DNA of 64,000 nucleotides from Pseudomonas fluorescens (GTDB lineage Bacteria; Pseudomonadota; Gammaproteobacteria; Pseudomonadales; Pseudomonadaceae): NCBI RefSeq assembly GCF_900215245.1, contig NZ_LT907842.1, positions 1,302,001 to 1,366,000 of the forward strand, read 5' to 3'. Shown piece by piece: positions 49,839 to 60,300 of this stretch (position 1 is its first letter; each line of letters starts with the position of its first letter). The notes under the pieces were generated by a model. It saw only the letters and a program-made list of their open reading frames with translations, ran no database searches and was not told where the DNA came from. The position numbers and the translations under genes were made by a program.

Positions 49839-50294
49839 ATGCCCTATGTACCTGTAGCGCAACTCAAAGATTATGTCGGCAAGGAACTGGGACGTTCCGA
49901 ATGGCTCACCATCGACCAGGCGCGTATCAACCTGTTCGCAGAGGCCACTGGCGATCATCAGTTCATCCACGTCGACCCGGTCAAGGCGGCCAAGACGCCA
50001 TTCGGCAGCACCATCGCACATGGTTTCCTGTCGCTGTCGTTGATGCCCAAGCTCATGGAAGACATCCTGATCATGCCCGAAGGCCTGAAGATGGCCGTCA
50101 ACTATGGCCTGGACAGCGTGCGTTTCATCCAGCCCGTGAAGGTTGACTCCAAGGTCCGCCTGAACGTCACGCTCACCGACGTCAACGAGAAAAAACCTGG
50201 CCAATGGCTATTTAAGGCCACCGCCACGCTGGAAATCGAAGGCCAGGAAAAACCTGCTTACATCGCTGAGTCGCTGTCACTCTGCTTCGTGTAA
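49839..50294 (+). CDS. MaoC family enoyl-CoA hydratase/dehydratase
   Basis: This 151-residue hot-dog-fold protein has the hydratase 2 motif in DHQFIHVDPVKAAKTPFGSTIAHGFLSLSL, where Asp and His are catalytic. Such enzymes hydrate trans-2-enoyl-CoA to (R)-3-hydroxyacyl-CoA, a route to lipid turnover or PHA precursors. The start has an excellent AGGAGAG. A strong hairpin follows the stop. It stands alone, so no pathway is shown. Confidence 0.9.
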   Translation: MPYVPVAQLKDYVGKELGRSEWLTIDQARINLFAEATGDHQFIHVDPVKAAKTPFGSTIAHGFLSLSLMPKLMEDILIMPEGLKMAVNYGLDSVRFIQPVKVDSKVRLNVTLTDVNEKKPGQWLFKATATLEIEGQEKPAYIAESLSLCFV

Positions 50295-50302
50295 GGCCTT
50301 GC

Positions 50303-50331
50303 CTGTGGTGAGGGGATAAACCTTGCCACAG
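50303..50331 (+). terminator. Hairpin after the MaoC gene
   Basis: CTGTGGTGAGG (50303-50313) pairs with CCTTGCCACAG (50321-50331), 11 pairs of which two are G·U, around a GGATAAA loop, eight bases after the stop. No U-run follows. Confidence 0.6.
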
Positions 50332-50399
50332 TGTATGTAAATTTATGTATGAAACTCGCAGCTGCGGCATACTCGGCGCTCAATTATCCGGATCCCGCT

Positions 50400-52118
50400 A
50401 TGCGCCCACTCGCTCCCCTTGCCCTTGCCCTGTTGCTCACCGCTTGCGGAGACGGCGAATCGCTGTTGCCGCCCGATGCGCGCCTGCCCGACGGCGGCCG
50501 CTACCGTGGCGATGTGGTCAATGGCTTACTGCAAGGCCAGGGTCGCGTGGACTACCCCAACGGCAGTTGGTACGCCGGCCAGTTCGACAAAGGCCAGTGG
50601 CATGGCCAGGGCGAATGGCATGGCAGCAACGGCGAGGTCTATAAAGGCCAGTTCCAGCAAGGCCTGTTCGACGGCCAGGGCAGCCTGACCACGGCGGGCA
50701 GCAGCTACGTCGGCGGTTTCAAGAACGGTCGACGCAACGGCGAAGGCACCCTCAAAGAGGGGCAAATGACCTACCGCGGCGAATTCAAGGACGATCAGTA
50801 CTCCGGCCTCGGCCGCCTGGAACTGCCCGACGGCAGCCAGTACCAGGGCCAGTTCGCCCACGGCAAACCGAATGGCGAAGGCCAGCGCAACGACGACAGT
50901 GGCAACCAGTTCAGCGGCCACTTTGTCGACGGCCAGCTCGAAGGCAACGGCACCTTCAACAGCGCCGACGGCGATATCTATGTCGGCCAGTTCAAACAGA
51001 ACCAGCTCAATGGCAAAGGCCGTTATGAAAACGCCGACGGCGACGTGTGGATCGGTCAGTTCAAGGAAGGCGCACTCAGTGGCAAAGGCGAGCTGATCGG
51101 CGTTGATGGCAGCCACTATGTCGGCCAGTTCAGTGAATGGCGCTTCTCCGGTCAAGGCCGCCTGAACCTCACGGATGGCAGCTTCTACATCGGCGGCTTC
51201 GACAGCGACAGCTATCAAGGCACCGGCACCCTCGTCCTCACCGACGGCACCGTGCAGGCCGGCACCTGGGTCAATGGCATGCGCGTGCGCGATGCCGACG
51301 GCAAGCTACTGCCCGACCCGCTGGAAATCGGCGTACTGGCCCAAGGCCGCCTGCTCGATGCCGCCCTCGCTGCCGTGCCACCCTCAACGGGCGCCGTCGA
51401 GTTGTACACCCTCGCGCTGGCCGGTGATGGCAAGCAAAGCGTGTTCCTGCGTGAGGCCGATTACGTCAGCAACCTGCTCGCCACCCGCTTCGGGGCGCGC
51501 GGGCAGATTCGCCTGGTCAACCACCGCGACCACATCGCCGACCGCCCCCTGGCCACCCGCGAAAGCCTGCGCCGCGCCGTGCAAACCCTCGCCGAACGCA
51601 CCGGGCCGCAAGACCTGGTGTTTATCTACATGACCAGCCACGGCACCCACGAACATGAATTGGTGCTGGACCAACCGCGCATGGAACTGGCCGACCTGCC
51701 TGCCGATGAACTGGCCGCCGTGCTCGCGCCGCTGAAAAACCGCGACAAGATCATCGTGATTTCCGCCTGCTACTCGGGCGGTTTTATCCCGGCACTGAAG
51801 GACGAACGCACGCTGATCATGACCGCCTCCCGCGCCGACCGCGTGTCGTTCGGTTGCTCAGAAGAGGCAGACTTCACCTACTTCGGCGATGCCCTTTTCG
51901 CACAAGCCTTCAACCAGACCGATGACTTGCAACAAGCCTTCAAACTGGCGCAACTGCATGTCGCCGAACGCGAACAGGCGGACAACTTCGAAGCCTCCGA
52001 ACCGCAGATCTGGGCGCCCAAAGGCGTGATCGCCCATTGGCAACTATTACGTAAACAGCAGGCACGAAAGGCGCTCGAAAGCGTCTCAATGAATAGCAAG
52101 GAAGCCAAAGGCAACTAA
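50400..52118 (+). CDS. Lipoprotein with MORN repeats and a C13 (caspase-like) peptidase domain
   Basis: The start is the ATG at 50400 (MRPLAPLALALLLTACGDG); the frame extends upstream but the lipoprotein signal begins here, with lipobox LTAC and Cys at about 17. The 572-residue protein has about eleven MORN repeats (residues about 30-300, pattern YxGxFxxGxxxGxG). A C-terminal domain follows, with the His motif YMTSHGTHEHE and the Cys motif VISACYSGGFIPAL of peptidase family C13 (clan CD). MORN repeats bind membranes or proteins, and C13 peptidases cut after Asn or Asp. Substrate and membrane side are unknown. The next gene starts 29 bases downstream. Confidence 0.85.
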   Translation: MRPLAPLALALLLTACGDGESLLPPDARLPDGGRYRGDVVNGLLQGQGRVDYPNGSWYAGQFDKGQWHGQGEWHGSNGEVYKGQFQQGLFDGQGSLTTAGSSYVGGFKNGRRNGEGTLKEGQMTYRGEFKDDQYSGLGRLELPDGSQYQGQFAHGKPNGEGQRNDDSGNQFSGHFVDGQLEGNGTFNSADGDIYVGQFKQNQLNGKGRYENADGDVWIGQFKEGALSGKGELIGVDGSHYVGQFSEWRFSGQGRLNLTDGSFYIGGFDSDSYQGTGTLVLTDGTVQAGTWVNGMRVRDADGKLLPDPLEIGVLAQGRLLDAALAAVPPSTGAVELYTLALAGDGKQSVFLREADYVSNLLATRFGARGQIRLVNHRDHIADRPLATRESLRRAVQTLAERTGPQDLVFIYMTSHGTHEHELVLDQPRMELADLPADELAAVLAPLKNRDKIIVISACYSGGFIPALKDERTLIMTASRADRVSFGCSEEADFTYFGDALFAQAFNQTDDLQQAFKLAQLHVAEREQADNFEASEPQIWAPKGVIAHWQLLRKQQARKALESVSMNSKEAKGN

Positions 52119-52147
52119 GCTGTAACGTGTAACAAGGGGGAAACACC

Positions 52148-52789
52148 ATGTACCTGACACCTCAGCATATTTTGCTTGCCGGCGCCTCCGGCCTGACTGG
52201 CGAGCACCTGCTGGACCGCCTGCTCAACGAGCCGACGGTGACCCGCGTACTGGCGCCGAGTCGCAAACCACTGGCCGAACACCCACGCCTGGAAAACCCC
52301 GTGGGTGACCCGGCAGTGTTCCTGCCGCAATTGAGCGGCCAGGTGGATATCGCCTTCTGCTGCCTGGGTACAACTATCAAGCAAGCGGGTTCCGAGGCCG
52401 CCTTCAAAGCTGTCGACCTGGACATGGTAGTGGCCTTCGCCAAGCGCGCACGGGAATTGGGCGCACGGCACCTGATCGTCATCAGCGCGATTGGCGCCGA
52501 CCCGAAATCCTCAATCTTCTACAACCGGGTCAAAGGCGAGATGGAACAGGCGTTGAGGGCTCAGGACTGGCCGCAACTGACCATCGTGCGGCCTTCTTTG
52601 CTGCTGGGGGAGCGTCTGGAATCGCGCCTGGCCGAGAAGATTGCCGGGCCGTTGTCGCGGTTGATTCCGGGCAAATACCACGGTATCGAAGTTTGCGAAC
52701 TGGCCCGCGCCATGTGGCGCCTGGCGCTGGAAGAGCAAGATGGCGTGCGGGTGGTGGAGTCGGATGAGTTGCGCAAGCTCGGCAAGTAA
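52148..52789 (+). CDS. NAD(P)-binding Rossmann protein (YbjT/HTATIP2-like)
   Basis: This 213-residue protein has the Rossmann dinucleotide site [18 protein letters not shown] at the N-terminus, and [28 protein letters not shown], the YxxxK-type region of extended/atypical short-chain reductases. It resembles NAD(P)H-binding oxidoreductases of the YbjT/HTATIP2 type, whose substrates are mostly unknown. It follows the MORN-peptidase gene closely with a good AAGGGGG site and may share its transcript. Confidence 0.82.
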   Translation: MYLTPQHILLAGASGLTGEHLLDRLLNEPTVTRVLAPSRKPLAEHPRLENPVGDPAVFLPQLSGQVDIAFCCLGTTIKQAGSEAAFKAVDLDMVVAFAKRARELGARHLIVISAIGADPKSSIFYNRVKGEMEQALRAQDWPQLTIVRPSLLLGERLESRLAEKIAGPLSRLIPGKYHGIEVCELARAMWRLALEEQDGVRVVESDELRKLGK

Positions 52790-52802
52790 TACGCTCTAAA
52801 AA

Positions 52803-52892
52803 TGTGGGAGCGGGCTTGCTCGCGAATGTGGTGTTTCAGTCGATGCTTAAGCTGACTGACACGCCGCATTCGCGAGCAAGCCCGCTCCCACA
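52803..52892. repeat. REP pair (REPIN)
   Basis: Perfect arms TGTGGGAGCGGGCTTGCTCG and complement, lying 14 bases after the stop of the Rossmann-protein gene and between convergent genes. Confidence 0.92.
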
Positions 52893-52921
52893 ATAGATTC
52901 AGGTCGCTTATAAGTCTGGGG

Positions 52922-53206
52922 TTAAAGCCCGCCGGTGGCATTAAACCCCACGCCCAACACCGTCAATAATGACAACGGCAACAACAAGGTATCGAGCACC
53001 GCACTGGCCGGCAGATCCACATGCGGATAGCTCGGCGCCTCAGCGCCAAAGCGGTCTTTGGCACAACAGCCGCCGTTGATCACATACAAATCCAGCCGCG
53101 TGCCGGCATACACCACCGGCGCCCCAGGTTGCGCCGCATCCAGCGTGCGCGCCGTGGCGCAGCCCGTCAGCTGCAACGCCAACACCACCAGCAGCGCCTT
53201 ATTCAT
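52922..53206 (-). CDS. YceK-like small lipoprotein
   Basis: This 94-residue lipoprotein (lipobox LTGC, Cys about 16) matches the YceK/DUF1375 family, with the [16 protein letters not shown] and [18 protein letters not shown] segments. The ATG at 53206 overlaps the ubiX stop, so it is coupled to ubiX. Function is unknown. It has some resemblance to the lipoprotein at 5258. Confidence 0.8.
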   Translation of the reverse strand: MNKALLVVLALQLTGCATARTLDAAQPGAPVVYAGTRLDLYVINGGCCAKDRFGAEAPSYPHVDLPASAVLDTLLLPLSLLTVLGVGFNATGGL

Positions 53207-53828
53207 CACTGCTCAAATGGTGCTCGCCCCAACGCGGCAGCATGTCCTGGGGAATGTTCAGCAGGTTGAGGACCCGTGCGACGACGAAGTCCACCAGGTC
53301 ATCGATGGTTTGCGGCTGGTGATAGAAACCCGGCGAGGCCGGCAAGATGGTCACGCCCATGTTCGACAACTTGAGCATGTGCTCCAGGTGGATACTCGAA
53401 TACGGCGCCTCGCGCGGCACCAGGATCAACTGGCGGCGCTCCTTCAGGGTCACGTCCGCCGCCCGCTCGATCAGGTTGTTGCAGGCGCCCGTGGCAATCG
53501 CCGACAAGGTGCCGGTGGAGCACGGCACCACCACCATCGCCGCCGGCGCACCGGAGCCAGAGGCCACTGGCGACATCCAGTCCTCTTTGCCGTAAACCTT
53601 GATCTGCCCCGCCGCCGCCCCGGTGTACTCGGTGAGGAAGGCTTGCATCATCTGCACCTTGGCCGGCAGTTGCACATCCGTCTCGGTGGCCAGTACCAGT
53701 TGCGCGGCCTTGGAAATCAGAAAGTGCACTTCGCGATCTTCACGTACCAGACAGTCCAGCAGGCGCAGGCCATAAGGCGCACCGGATGCGCCCGTCATCG
53801 CCAGGGTAATGCGTTCCGGGCCACTCAT
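53199..53828 (-). CDS. ubiX: Flavin prenyltransferase UbiX
   Basis: This 209-residue flavoprotein makes the prenylated FMN that UbiD-type decarboxylases need in ubiquinone synthesis. The motif [21 protein letters not shown] and the [24 protein letters not shown] stretch are characteristic. It overlaps mpl by four bases (ATGA) and precedes the YceK-like gene. Confidence 0.95.
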   Translation of the reverse strand: MSGPERITLAMTGASGAPYGLRLLDCLVREDREVHFLISKAAQLVLATETDVQLPAKVQMMQAFLTEYTGAAAGQIKVYGKEDWMSPVASGSGAPAAMVVVPCSTGTLSAIATGACNNLIERAADVTLKERRQLILVPREAPYSSIHLEHMLKLSNMGVTILPASPGFYHQPQTIDDLVDFVVARVLNLLNIPQDMLPRWGEHHLSSDE

Positions 53829-55174
53829 TTGAGCGCCTCGGCCAGCTTGCCGTGCAGGCCGCCGAAGCCGCCGTTGCTCATGACCACCACATGGGTGCCG
53901 GGCTTGGCCTGGTGTTTGACGTGTTCGATGATCGACTCAATGGAGTCACACACGATCGAAGGCACTGTGCACAGCGCCGCAATCGCCGGCAGGTCCCAGC
54001 CGAGGTTGGCCGGGGCGTACCAGACCACTTGGTCGGCGTCGTTGACGCTTTCCGGCAAACCATCGCGGTGCGCGCCGAGCTTCATGGAATTGGAGCGCGG
54101 CTCGATAATGGCAATGATATTGGCATCACCGACTCGCTTGCGCAGGCCATCCAGCGTGGTGGCAATGGCCGTCGGGTGGTGGGCAAAGTCGTCGTAGATG
54201 GTGATCCCATTCACGTCGGCGACTTTTTCCATGCGGCGCTTCACGCTCTTGAACGCGCTCAATGCCGCGATGCCCATGGCAGGCACCACGCCCACATGCC
54301 TGGCGGCTGCCAGGGTGACCAAAGCGTTGGCGACATTGTGCTGGCCGGTCATGCCCCAGTCGACGATGCCTTGGGCCTGACCTTCGAACAGCACTTCAAA
54401 ACGCGAGCCGTCTTCACTGAGCAAGTTAACCTGCCATTGCCCACCCACACCGGTGGTTTGCACCGGCGTCCAGCAGCCCATGTCGATCACGCGCTGCAAG
54501 GCCGGTTCGGTGGTCGGGTGGATCACCAGGCCTTCGCTTGGGATGGTGCGCACCAAATGGTGAAACTGGCGCTCGATGGCGGCCAGATCGGGGAAAATGT
54601 CTGCGTGATCGAACTCGAGGTTGTTGAGGATCGCGGTGCGCGGGCGGTAGTGGACGAATTTGGAGCGTTTGTCGAAGAAGGCGCTGTCGTACTCATCGGC
54701 CTCAATCACAAAAAACGGCGTATCGCCCAGGCGCGCCGACACCGAGAAGTTTTGCGGCACCCCACCAATCAAAAAGCCCGGGCTCATGCCCGCGTGTTCC
54801 AACACCCAGGCCAGCATGCTGCTGGTGGTGGTCTTGCCATGGGTGCCCGCCACCGCCAGTACCCAACGGCCTTGCAGCACATGGTCGGCCAGCCACTGCG
54901 GGCCGGACACATACGGCAAACCTTTGTTGAGTACATATTCGACCGCCGGGTTGCCACGGGACATGGCGTTGCCGATCACCACCAGGTCCGGCACCGGGTC
55001 GAATTGCGCGGGGTCGTAACCTTGGGTCAGTTCAATACCCTGGGCCTGCAGCTGGGTGCTCATGGGCGGGTAGACGTTGGCGTCGGAACCCGTGACGTGA
55101 TGGCCCAGCTCTTTGGCCAGAACCGCCATCGAACCCATGAATGTGCCGCAAATACCTAGAATATGAATGTGCAT
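53825..55174 (-). CDS. mpl: UDP-N-acetylmuramate:L-alanyl-gamma-D-glutamyl-meso-DAP ligase
   Basis: This 449-residue Mur-type ligase reattaches recycled murein tripeptide to UDP-MurNAc, saving precursors. It starts at the ATG at 55174 ([17 protein letters not shown]). The ATP motif is [19 protein letters not shown], and the middle and C-terminal Mur ligase domains follow ([18 protein letters not shown]). It is functionally linked to ldcA and the transglycosylases elsewhere in the window. Its upstream side borders the accessory insert. Confidence 0.95.
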   Translation of the reverse strand: MHIHILGICGTFMGSMAVLAKELGHHVTGSDANVYPPMSTQLQAQGIELTQGYDPAQFDPVPDLVVIGNAMSRGNPAVEYVLNKGLPYVSGPQWLADHVLQGRWVLAVAGTHGKTTTSSMLAWVLEHAGMSPGFLIGGVPQNFSVSARLGDTPFFVIEADEYDSAFFDKRSKFVHYRPRTAILNNLEFDHADIFPDLAAIERQFHHLVRTIPSEGLVIHPTTEPALQRVIDMGCWTPVQTTGVGGQWQVNLLSEDGSRFEVLFEGQAQGIVDWGMTGQHNVANALVTLAAARHVGVVPAMGIAALSAFKSVKRRMEKVADVNGITIYDDFAHHPTAIATTLDGLRKRVGDANIIAIIEPRSNSMKLGAHRDGLPESVNDADQVVWYAPANLGWDLPAIAALCTVPSIVCDSIESIIEHVKHQAKPGTHVVVMSNGGFGGLHGKLAEALK

Positions 55175-55287
55175 AGTTGACCTCGTAAACATCGAGGCAG
55201 GTTAGCGCAGGGAGTAGGAAATCGCACCTTTTAAACGGTTGCAGCGCGAGCGAAATGCGCCAGGCACCTCGCTCGATGGCGCCTCGT

Positions 55288-55509
55288 TCACGCGGTGGCA
55301 GAGGCCCCGGTTTCGCGCTGGCTGGCTTTTATCGCAGCCAGCCAGCGCAGGTTTTCATAAGACTCGACCATGCGTTCGAATTTCCTTTCAATCAGGCCAA
55401 GGCGCCCTTTTGCATCGGCAGGGATTTGTTCGCCGGGTTTATGCGGCTTATAAACGATGCCGTTCTGCCGAGCGGCTTTCTTTAGATGTTGCTCTGAAAC
55501 CCCGAGCAT
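55288..55509 (-). CDS. Small hypothetical protein, possible DNA-binding fragment
   Basis: This 73-residue frame begins at the ATG at 55509 (MLGVSEQHLKKAARQNGIVYKP). The frame is open upstream to a stop at 55566 with no ATG, only a TTG at 55533. The N-terminal part (GVSEQHLKKAARQNGIV) looks like a helix-turn-helix; the rest is a charged helix. It lies at the border of the low-GC insert and could be the rest of a larger mobile-element protein. I do not recognise a family. Confidence 0.3.
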   Translation of the reverse strand: MLGVSEQHLKKAARQNGIVYKPHKPGEQIPADAKGRLGLIERKFERMVESYENLRWLAAIKASQRETGASATA

Positions 55510-56121
55510 TTTTTTCCAGCGCACCTGAATCAACAGCGCGAATTGCGAAAAATTTTTATAAGGTCAACCAAGTTTAAGGCTTACTTGATAAGCGCCAACC
55601 TTCAAAGGGAATCATTCGAACAGTCCAAATTGGCGAGCTATTTTAATTCCCTTTACCCTGAGCGCAGACCCACTGACCAGAAAGCCAACCAGACAGTGTT
55701 TGACATTGAAGAGCGGCTTCCCCGGCACTCAAACATTAATTGGCCCACACCACCCAATAAGTCCCAGAACAACTAAGCCACGAGACAATTATGTCGATTA
55801 ATATAACTAACAACTGCATACAGCCTACCCCAATGGCTATCTGGGTGATCGTGGTTTGCTGCGGCGTCACGGCACGCTGGTGGATGCGACGATCAGTTGC
55901 TGCACGGCGAGGAAACTTACGCGTGCGGGGATGCGCAGGTACGGGCCAAGGATGGGTACAGGCGAGGTGTGCATGTGATGCGGGCTGATCGCCTTGAGAC
56001 AGCGTGACCAGAGGTTATTGTATGAAAACAGCGTCAGCAGTTGCCCCTGTTACGTGAGCAACTGCTTAAGCAGTGGATCCGTCGAAACAACCCACTACAA
56101 CGTGTACAACGCTGGGATTAA
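55510..56121. other. Low-GC border region with decayed mobile-element sequence
   Basis: This 612-base stretch contains no intact gene I can support. The left part (55540-55830) is AT-rich and without recognisable coding. The middle holds an IS5-type transposase remnant. From about 56029 to 56121 a plus-strand frame (PLLREQLLKQWIRRNNPLQR) is open but unassigned and may be another fragment. Confidence 0.6.
55832..55978 (+). pseudogene. Remnant of an IS5-family transposase
   Basis: One frame reads GDRGLLRRHGTLVDATIS (55847-55900), matching the catalytic-Asp region of IS5-type transposases. The next frame reads LLHGEETYACGDA (55897-55935), matching a motif that normally lies roughly 60-70 residues later. 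They are thus joined by an internal deletion and frame change, and no start, ends or inverted repeats remain. This is motif recognition, not an alignment. Confidence 0.5.
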
Positions 56122-57072
56122 CTATTGCTTGGCGGTGATAGCTTTCATCAGCTCGGTGATGTATGCCATTCTGGATTCCATGCCAATAGCCCGGCTCTTG
56201 ATATCATCTTCCTGCGCACCGGGTTTCGGGGCCTCAACTTTAATCTTCAGCTTTTCCGCTTCTTTAGCAAATTCTACTTCGAGGAAGTCAAGTATTTCAT
56301 CAAGATAGTCCATCCGCTCTTCATTTGTCTTTGCCAACCATTCAATACTTGGGGTGACACCATATTCTGTACGAAGGCTACCCAACGTATTGGCTAATAG
56401 GAATACACCCCTTTGAGATTCATCAACCAACCGCGACTCCATAACATGTTGCTCTGTGGCCGGTTTTTGCGCTGGATTGATTTTGGGCTTGAGAAATTCA
56501 AGAAGGACGTTGGCGGCAAATGTCCCGGCAACTGTTAAGGGTACTGTGATCGCTGCCGTAATTGCGGCGACCTTGACAATATTTCGCCTTTCAAGCGGGA
56601 GTGCTCGATCCGCCTTCGCAGCTTTAGCATTCACGACCGCCTGGGCGCTTTCTTCCAGCTTACTCTGTGAAAAAGGCTCCACCTCCTTTCCGTCTACTCG
56701 ACCTGCCGTCGGCTGAGCAAATAGCTTATCCCGGGAGCCAGCATCTTTTTGAGCTTGCCACTTCTTCCTGTTGGCTTCTCTGTATTGAGCCACTTCCGGA
56801 GTAACTGGGGCCTCTGTATCAGGGGCATTCCCAGTCTGGCGATGACCCGTGGCTTGACCCGGCCCGTCGAAGCCCACCTTTTTATCAACAAAACCCTGAT
56901 CAAAATCGTTATTGCTACCGTCTGCCGGCTTGGACCCTCCCGGGCCTTCTACCTTAGGTGCTTCACCTACCTTTATAGAACTAGGCGTTTCGGTTCTGGT
57001 GAATCCACCACTGAAAAACTCCCCAATCTTTGAGAATACTACCGGCCTTGCGGCTGCATTTGAAAACATCAT
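56122..57072 (-). CDS. Unknown 316-residue protein with one membrane segment (accessory insert)
   Basis: I do not recognise this protein. The first 165 residues are rich in Gly, Pro, Ser, Lys and Gln and look unstructured (for example KVEGPGGSKPADGSNNDF). A single hydrophobic segment follows (about 171-195: VAAITAAITVPLTVAGTFAANVLL), then charged helices to the end (ERMDYLDEILDFLEVEFAKEAEKLK). No signal peptide is seen. Codon use is less GC-biased than in neighbouring core genes. It lies 279 bases downstream of the 1066-residue protein on the same strand, so the two may work together. A long disordered N-terminus before a hydrophobic segment is also seen in secreted translocators or effectors, but that is only a resemblance. 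Confidence 0.7.
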   Translation of the reverse strand: MMFSNAAARPVVFSKIGEFFSGGFTRTETPSSIKVGEAPKVEGPGGSKPADGSNNDFDQGFVDKKVGFDGPGQATGHRQTGNAPDTEAPVTPEVAQYREANRKKWQAQKDAGSRDKLFAQPTAGRVDGKEVEPFSQSKLEESAQAVVNAKAAKADRALPLERRNIVKVAAITAAITVPLTVAGTFAANVLLEFLKPKINPAQKPATEQHVMESRLVDESQRGVFLLANTLGSLRTEYGVTPSIEWLAKTNEERMDYLDEILDFLEVEFAKEAEKLKIKVEAPKPGAQEDDIKSRAIGMESRMAYITELMKAITAKQ

Positions 57073-57299
57073 AATGATCTACCTAATGATTGATTTGCAT
57101 TAGAAAGCCATCCATTTCTTCCACTTACTGTGTAACAGACAGGCCGCAAGCAGTTCCAAGCTACAAAACAAATAGTTTAGCCCTATGACAAATACGCAAC
57201 AATCTTGGAGAATACTTTCCAGGCGCGCAGGTACACTTCAACAGCCAGCCTGAAACTCATCAGCCAGCTAAATCGCTCATCGATGCGCATCGCTTATAA

Positions 57300-57326
57300 A
57301 GCACTCACACTAATGCGGTGAGCGCT
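57300..57326 (-). terminator. Hairpin after the 1066-residue gene
   Basis: On the minus strand AGCGCTCAC pairs with GTGAGTGCT, nine pairs with one G·U, followed by TTATAAG. It begins 25 bases after the stop codon and could end the transcript before the 316-residue gene. Confidence 0.45.
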
Positions 57327-57351
57327 CGTCAATCCACCCGCCTGAACATCA

Positions 57352-60300
57352 TTACGTTTTATTCGACGGCATCAGTGCGTTCAGCACACCAAATTGCGCT
57401 AACTGAGGACCAAAGGGTGTATTCATGAGGGAACTGTACGCATACCAAACCCCCTTATTTAAGACAGCGACGATTGGCCTACGCACACCATCTGATTCCA
57501 CTTGATAGAAGCCCTTGACGATATCACCGTCCTTATAAGTCCGTGTTACTTCATAAGACCTATAGTTGCCTTTGAGTCGAGAAAGCACCTCATCGGCGTG
57601 TTTGTACACCTTCGTCATATCCTTACCGACAGCCACCACCCCCCGCTTAATATTCCTCGGCAGGTTAATAGCATCGGTAACGCCCGCCGAAGCGCCGAGA
57701 CCAGCAAAAAAAGAGCGTTTGAGTACTTTACCTGCTGACTTGCCCAGTTTCATCGCCTTGCTCGCGGCACTTGCCCCGGGAAGAAAGAACCCCAAAATAT
57801 CGAACCCGATATTAAACACTGCGCCCGCAACATTACCCTTTATCGCATCTTTAATACCGTCATAAAAAGGAATAAGCGAAAGCAAAAAATTATTGACAGC
57901 TTGAATACTTGCTGTATTTTTTTCAATCCTCGTTTGACCGGCATACAGTGCTTTCAAATACCCATAATCTTTTGTAAAAAACTTACCCACCACGGTAGCC
58001 AGCGAACCGTTTCGTCGAGAAAAATAAGGAACTCGTCCTTCACCGGTTACCTCAGGCAAATCACGGTCCTGATTGGTGGCATCAAATTTCGTAAAAACAT
58101 CATATGTGCCGCGTACGCGGGCTCTGTACTTCGGGGCGAAATACTTGCTGTCGTCAAAATTTGACTGTTCTCCCGGATTACCCTTTTCCTTAACGATTTT
58201 TCCCAGGCCTGGGTAGTAACTATAGTACTCGACCTTGCCATCAGCTCCCTGCACTTTCATAAGTACACCTTGCCGCCCTTCCAACTCTTTGAGTTCATTA
58301 GGGGTCGGCGTTCGTGGTCGGCGCCCGGGGTACAGTCGGTGGTTGTTCGTTTCTTCTGTACCCAAAAAAGGGCGAGACACGCCCATGAACGTGACATCCG
58401 CTTGGTTTATACGCTCTTGTACGGCTATAGGCAGCAGAGAAACCTGGTACTTGAACTGGATAGCCCAGGCCGCCGCTTGAGTCTTTGTATAGTCTTCAAA
58501 CGCTTCAGAAAATGTTTTATTGATGTCTGGACCAAGCTCGGAAAAGCGAGACTTAATCGTTTCCCAAGGTAGTTTCTCTTTATTTATCGGCTCCCACCAG
58601 TCCAGATTAAGAGGCTTCGTCATGAAGACATCAAGTGGCGAGACACGATACTTGTCATCCATTTTACTTCGTAATGTTATCTTCGTCGGGTCAACCCCCG
58701 GGAACACCCGCTGGAACTCAGCCAGCGCCAACGCCTCCCGAGTGGGCGCTGGCTTCATCAGCTCAGCGCGTGCCCACGCCAATTCCTTTTTCTGCTTTTT
58801 TAACACCGTTAATGATTGCTCAACGTCTTCGAACGTATAGTGACCCTGGGGTTTGTTTTTAATCACCTTATTAGCGAGGCCCCACGCAATAAGCGCATCG
58901 GTTGATGCGGCAGCTAACTCATCCCCACCGTCAAGAATACTAAGTTGCGCTTCCGCATAGTTCATGACTTGACTGAGCGTCATGTTCCCCGATGCGCCAG
59001 GCGCTTCTTGCTCTACCAGTGCAACGGCTATCGAAAAATCCACCCACGTATGAGTCCCATAAACAAGTTCAGGTGGAATGTTTTTTACCAGCAGTTCAGG
59101 GGCGACGGCTGACAGTAATAGTTGCGCAGCAAGAGGCGCCGCTTCAACACCCACCTTAGTTTCAAGGTAAGCGGTAAAACGCTTGACGATTTCAGCAGCG
59201 GTGGCACCTACATTTTCGCTTTTATAGAGGTTATAACCCGCCACGTTGAAACGTGACTTTCCTGGATTAGGGTCAAGCTCTTGCACAAGCGCCGCAGTCA
59301 AGGCCTCAGTTGCACCGGTCGGCGACGCTGCTAATTTGATTCTACCTTGTATGGTTTTGCCCAACGCCTGCGCCTCGGGCGACCGGATGAGTTGGTCAAA
59401 AGCAAATGAAGGGTTGTCCGCAATCACCTTCTTTGTAGACGTCGTAAGTGTGCTGATCAGGCCGCGTAACAAACTGCCTGCCCCACCCCCTGTCTGCGGA
59501 TCAGGTGCCTGGCTTGCATGCTTCAACTTCCACTGATCCACCACCGCTTTCATCTTGCGTAGTTCAGTTCTGTTCAGCAGCCCACCAATATGCCTGACGC
59601 CCCCAGCGTCAACCCCAGGCACCCTATGCGCAAGGTCAAAGGTCAGTGCGTTAGCCAGGCCATGCGCCTGCGTGCTGTCGACGGGTAGTTTATGCCCTTG
59701 CCTTTCGAGCAGTTGTGCAACACTTATCTCCCGGCGCTGTTCGGTAAGAAATAAACTTGAACGTCGGTCAATCGGGACCATAACGTTATTCAGATCGATC
59801 TTCCCTTCAGCATCGTCTACCTGGGACCTCAGTGCAGCGATAAGTGCATGACGGTTAGCGTCATCACCCTGCGCCTTGCCCTGCTCCGCTAATGCTTCTA
59901 CCGATCGCTGCGCCGCATGCCCCACAGGTGCAAACTCAAACGCGGCGCCTTCTTTCAATTTCTTAATGTGCGAGGCAGCTTGCGAAGGGGAGAGGTCGAT
60001 AGGCTCTCCGTAAAATCGCCCCACCGTGTAAAACGGCACCTTACCGTCCGGCCAGGGGTAATTGAACGCCTGCCCGGGCATTGGAGCGATGCCTCTGGCA
60101 ATCGACAACAGCACACGAGAAACATCTGCCCAGCCCGAATCATCTTTTAGGGAAAACGTTTGCATCTTGCCATTTACAATGCCGGTCAACTCCCCGAGGA
60201 AGGGATCCAGTTTGAGGCTCCTGGTATCAAGCCCCTGTACTTTCGCCCACGATAAAAATCCAGGGCTTTTGAAAGCACTGTCCAATAGGGTGCGCCAACG

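Noticed and set aside
55543..55776. 77-residue plus-strand frame beginning with TTG
   Set aside because: No ribosome binding site, no recognisable motif and a position in decayed sequence; chance opening in AT-rich DNA is more likely.
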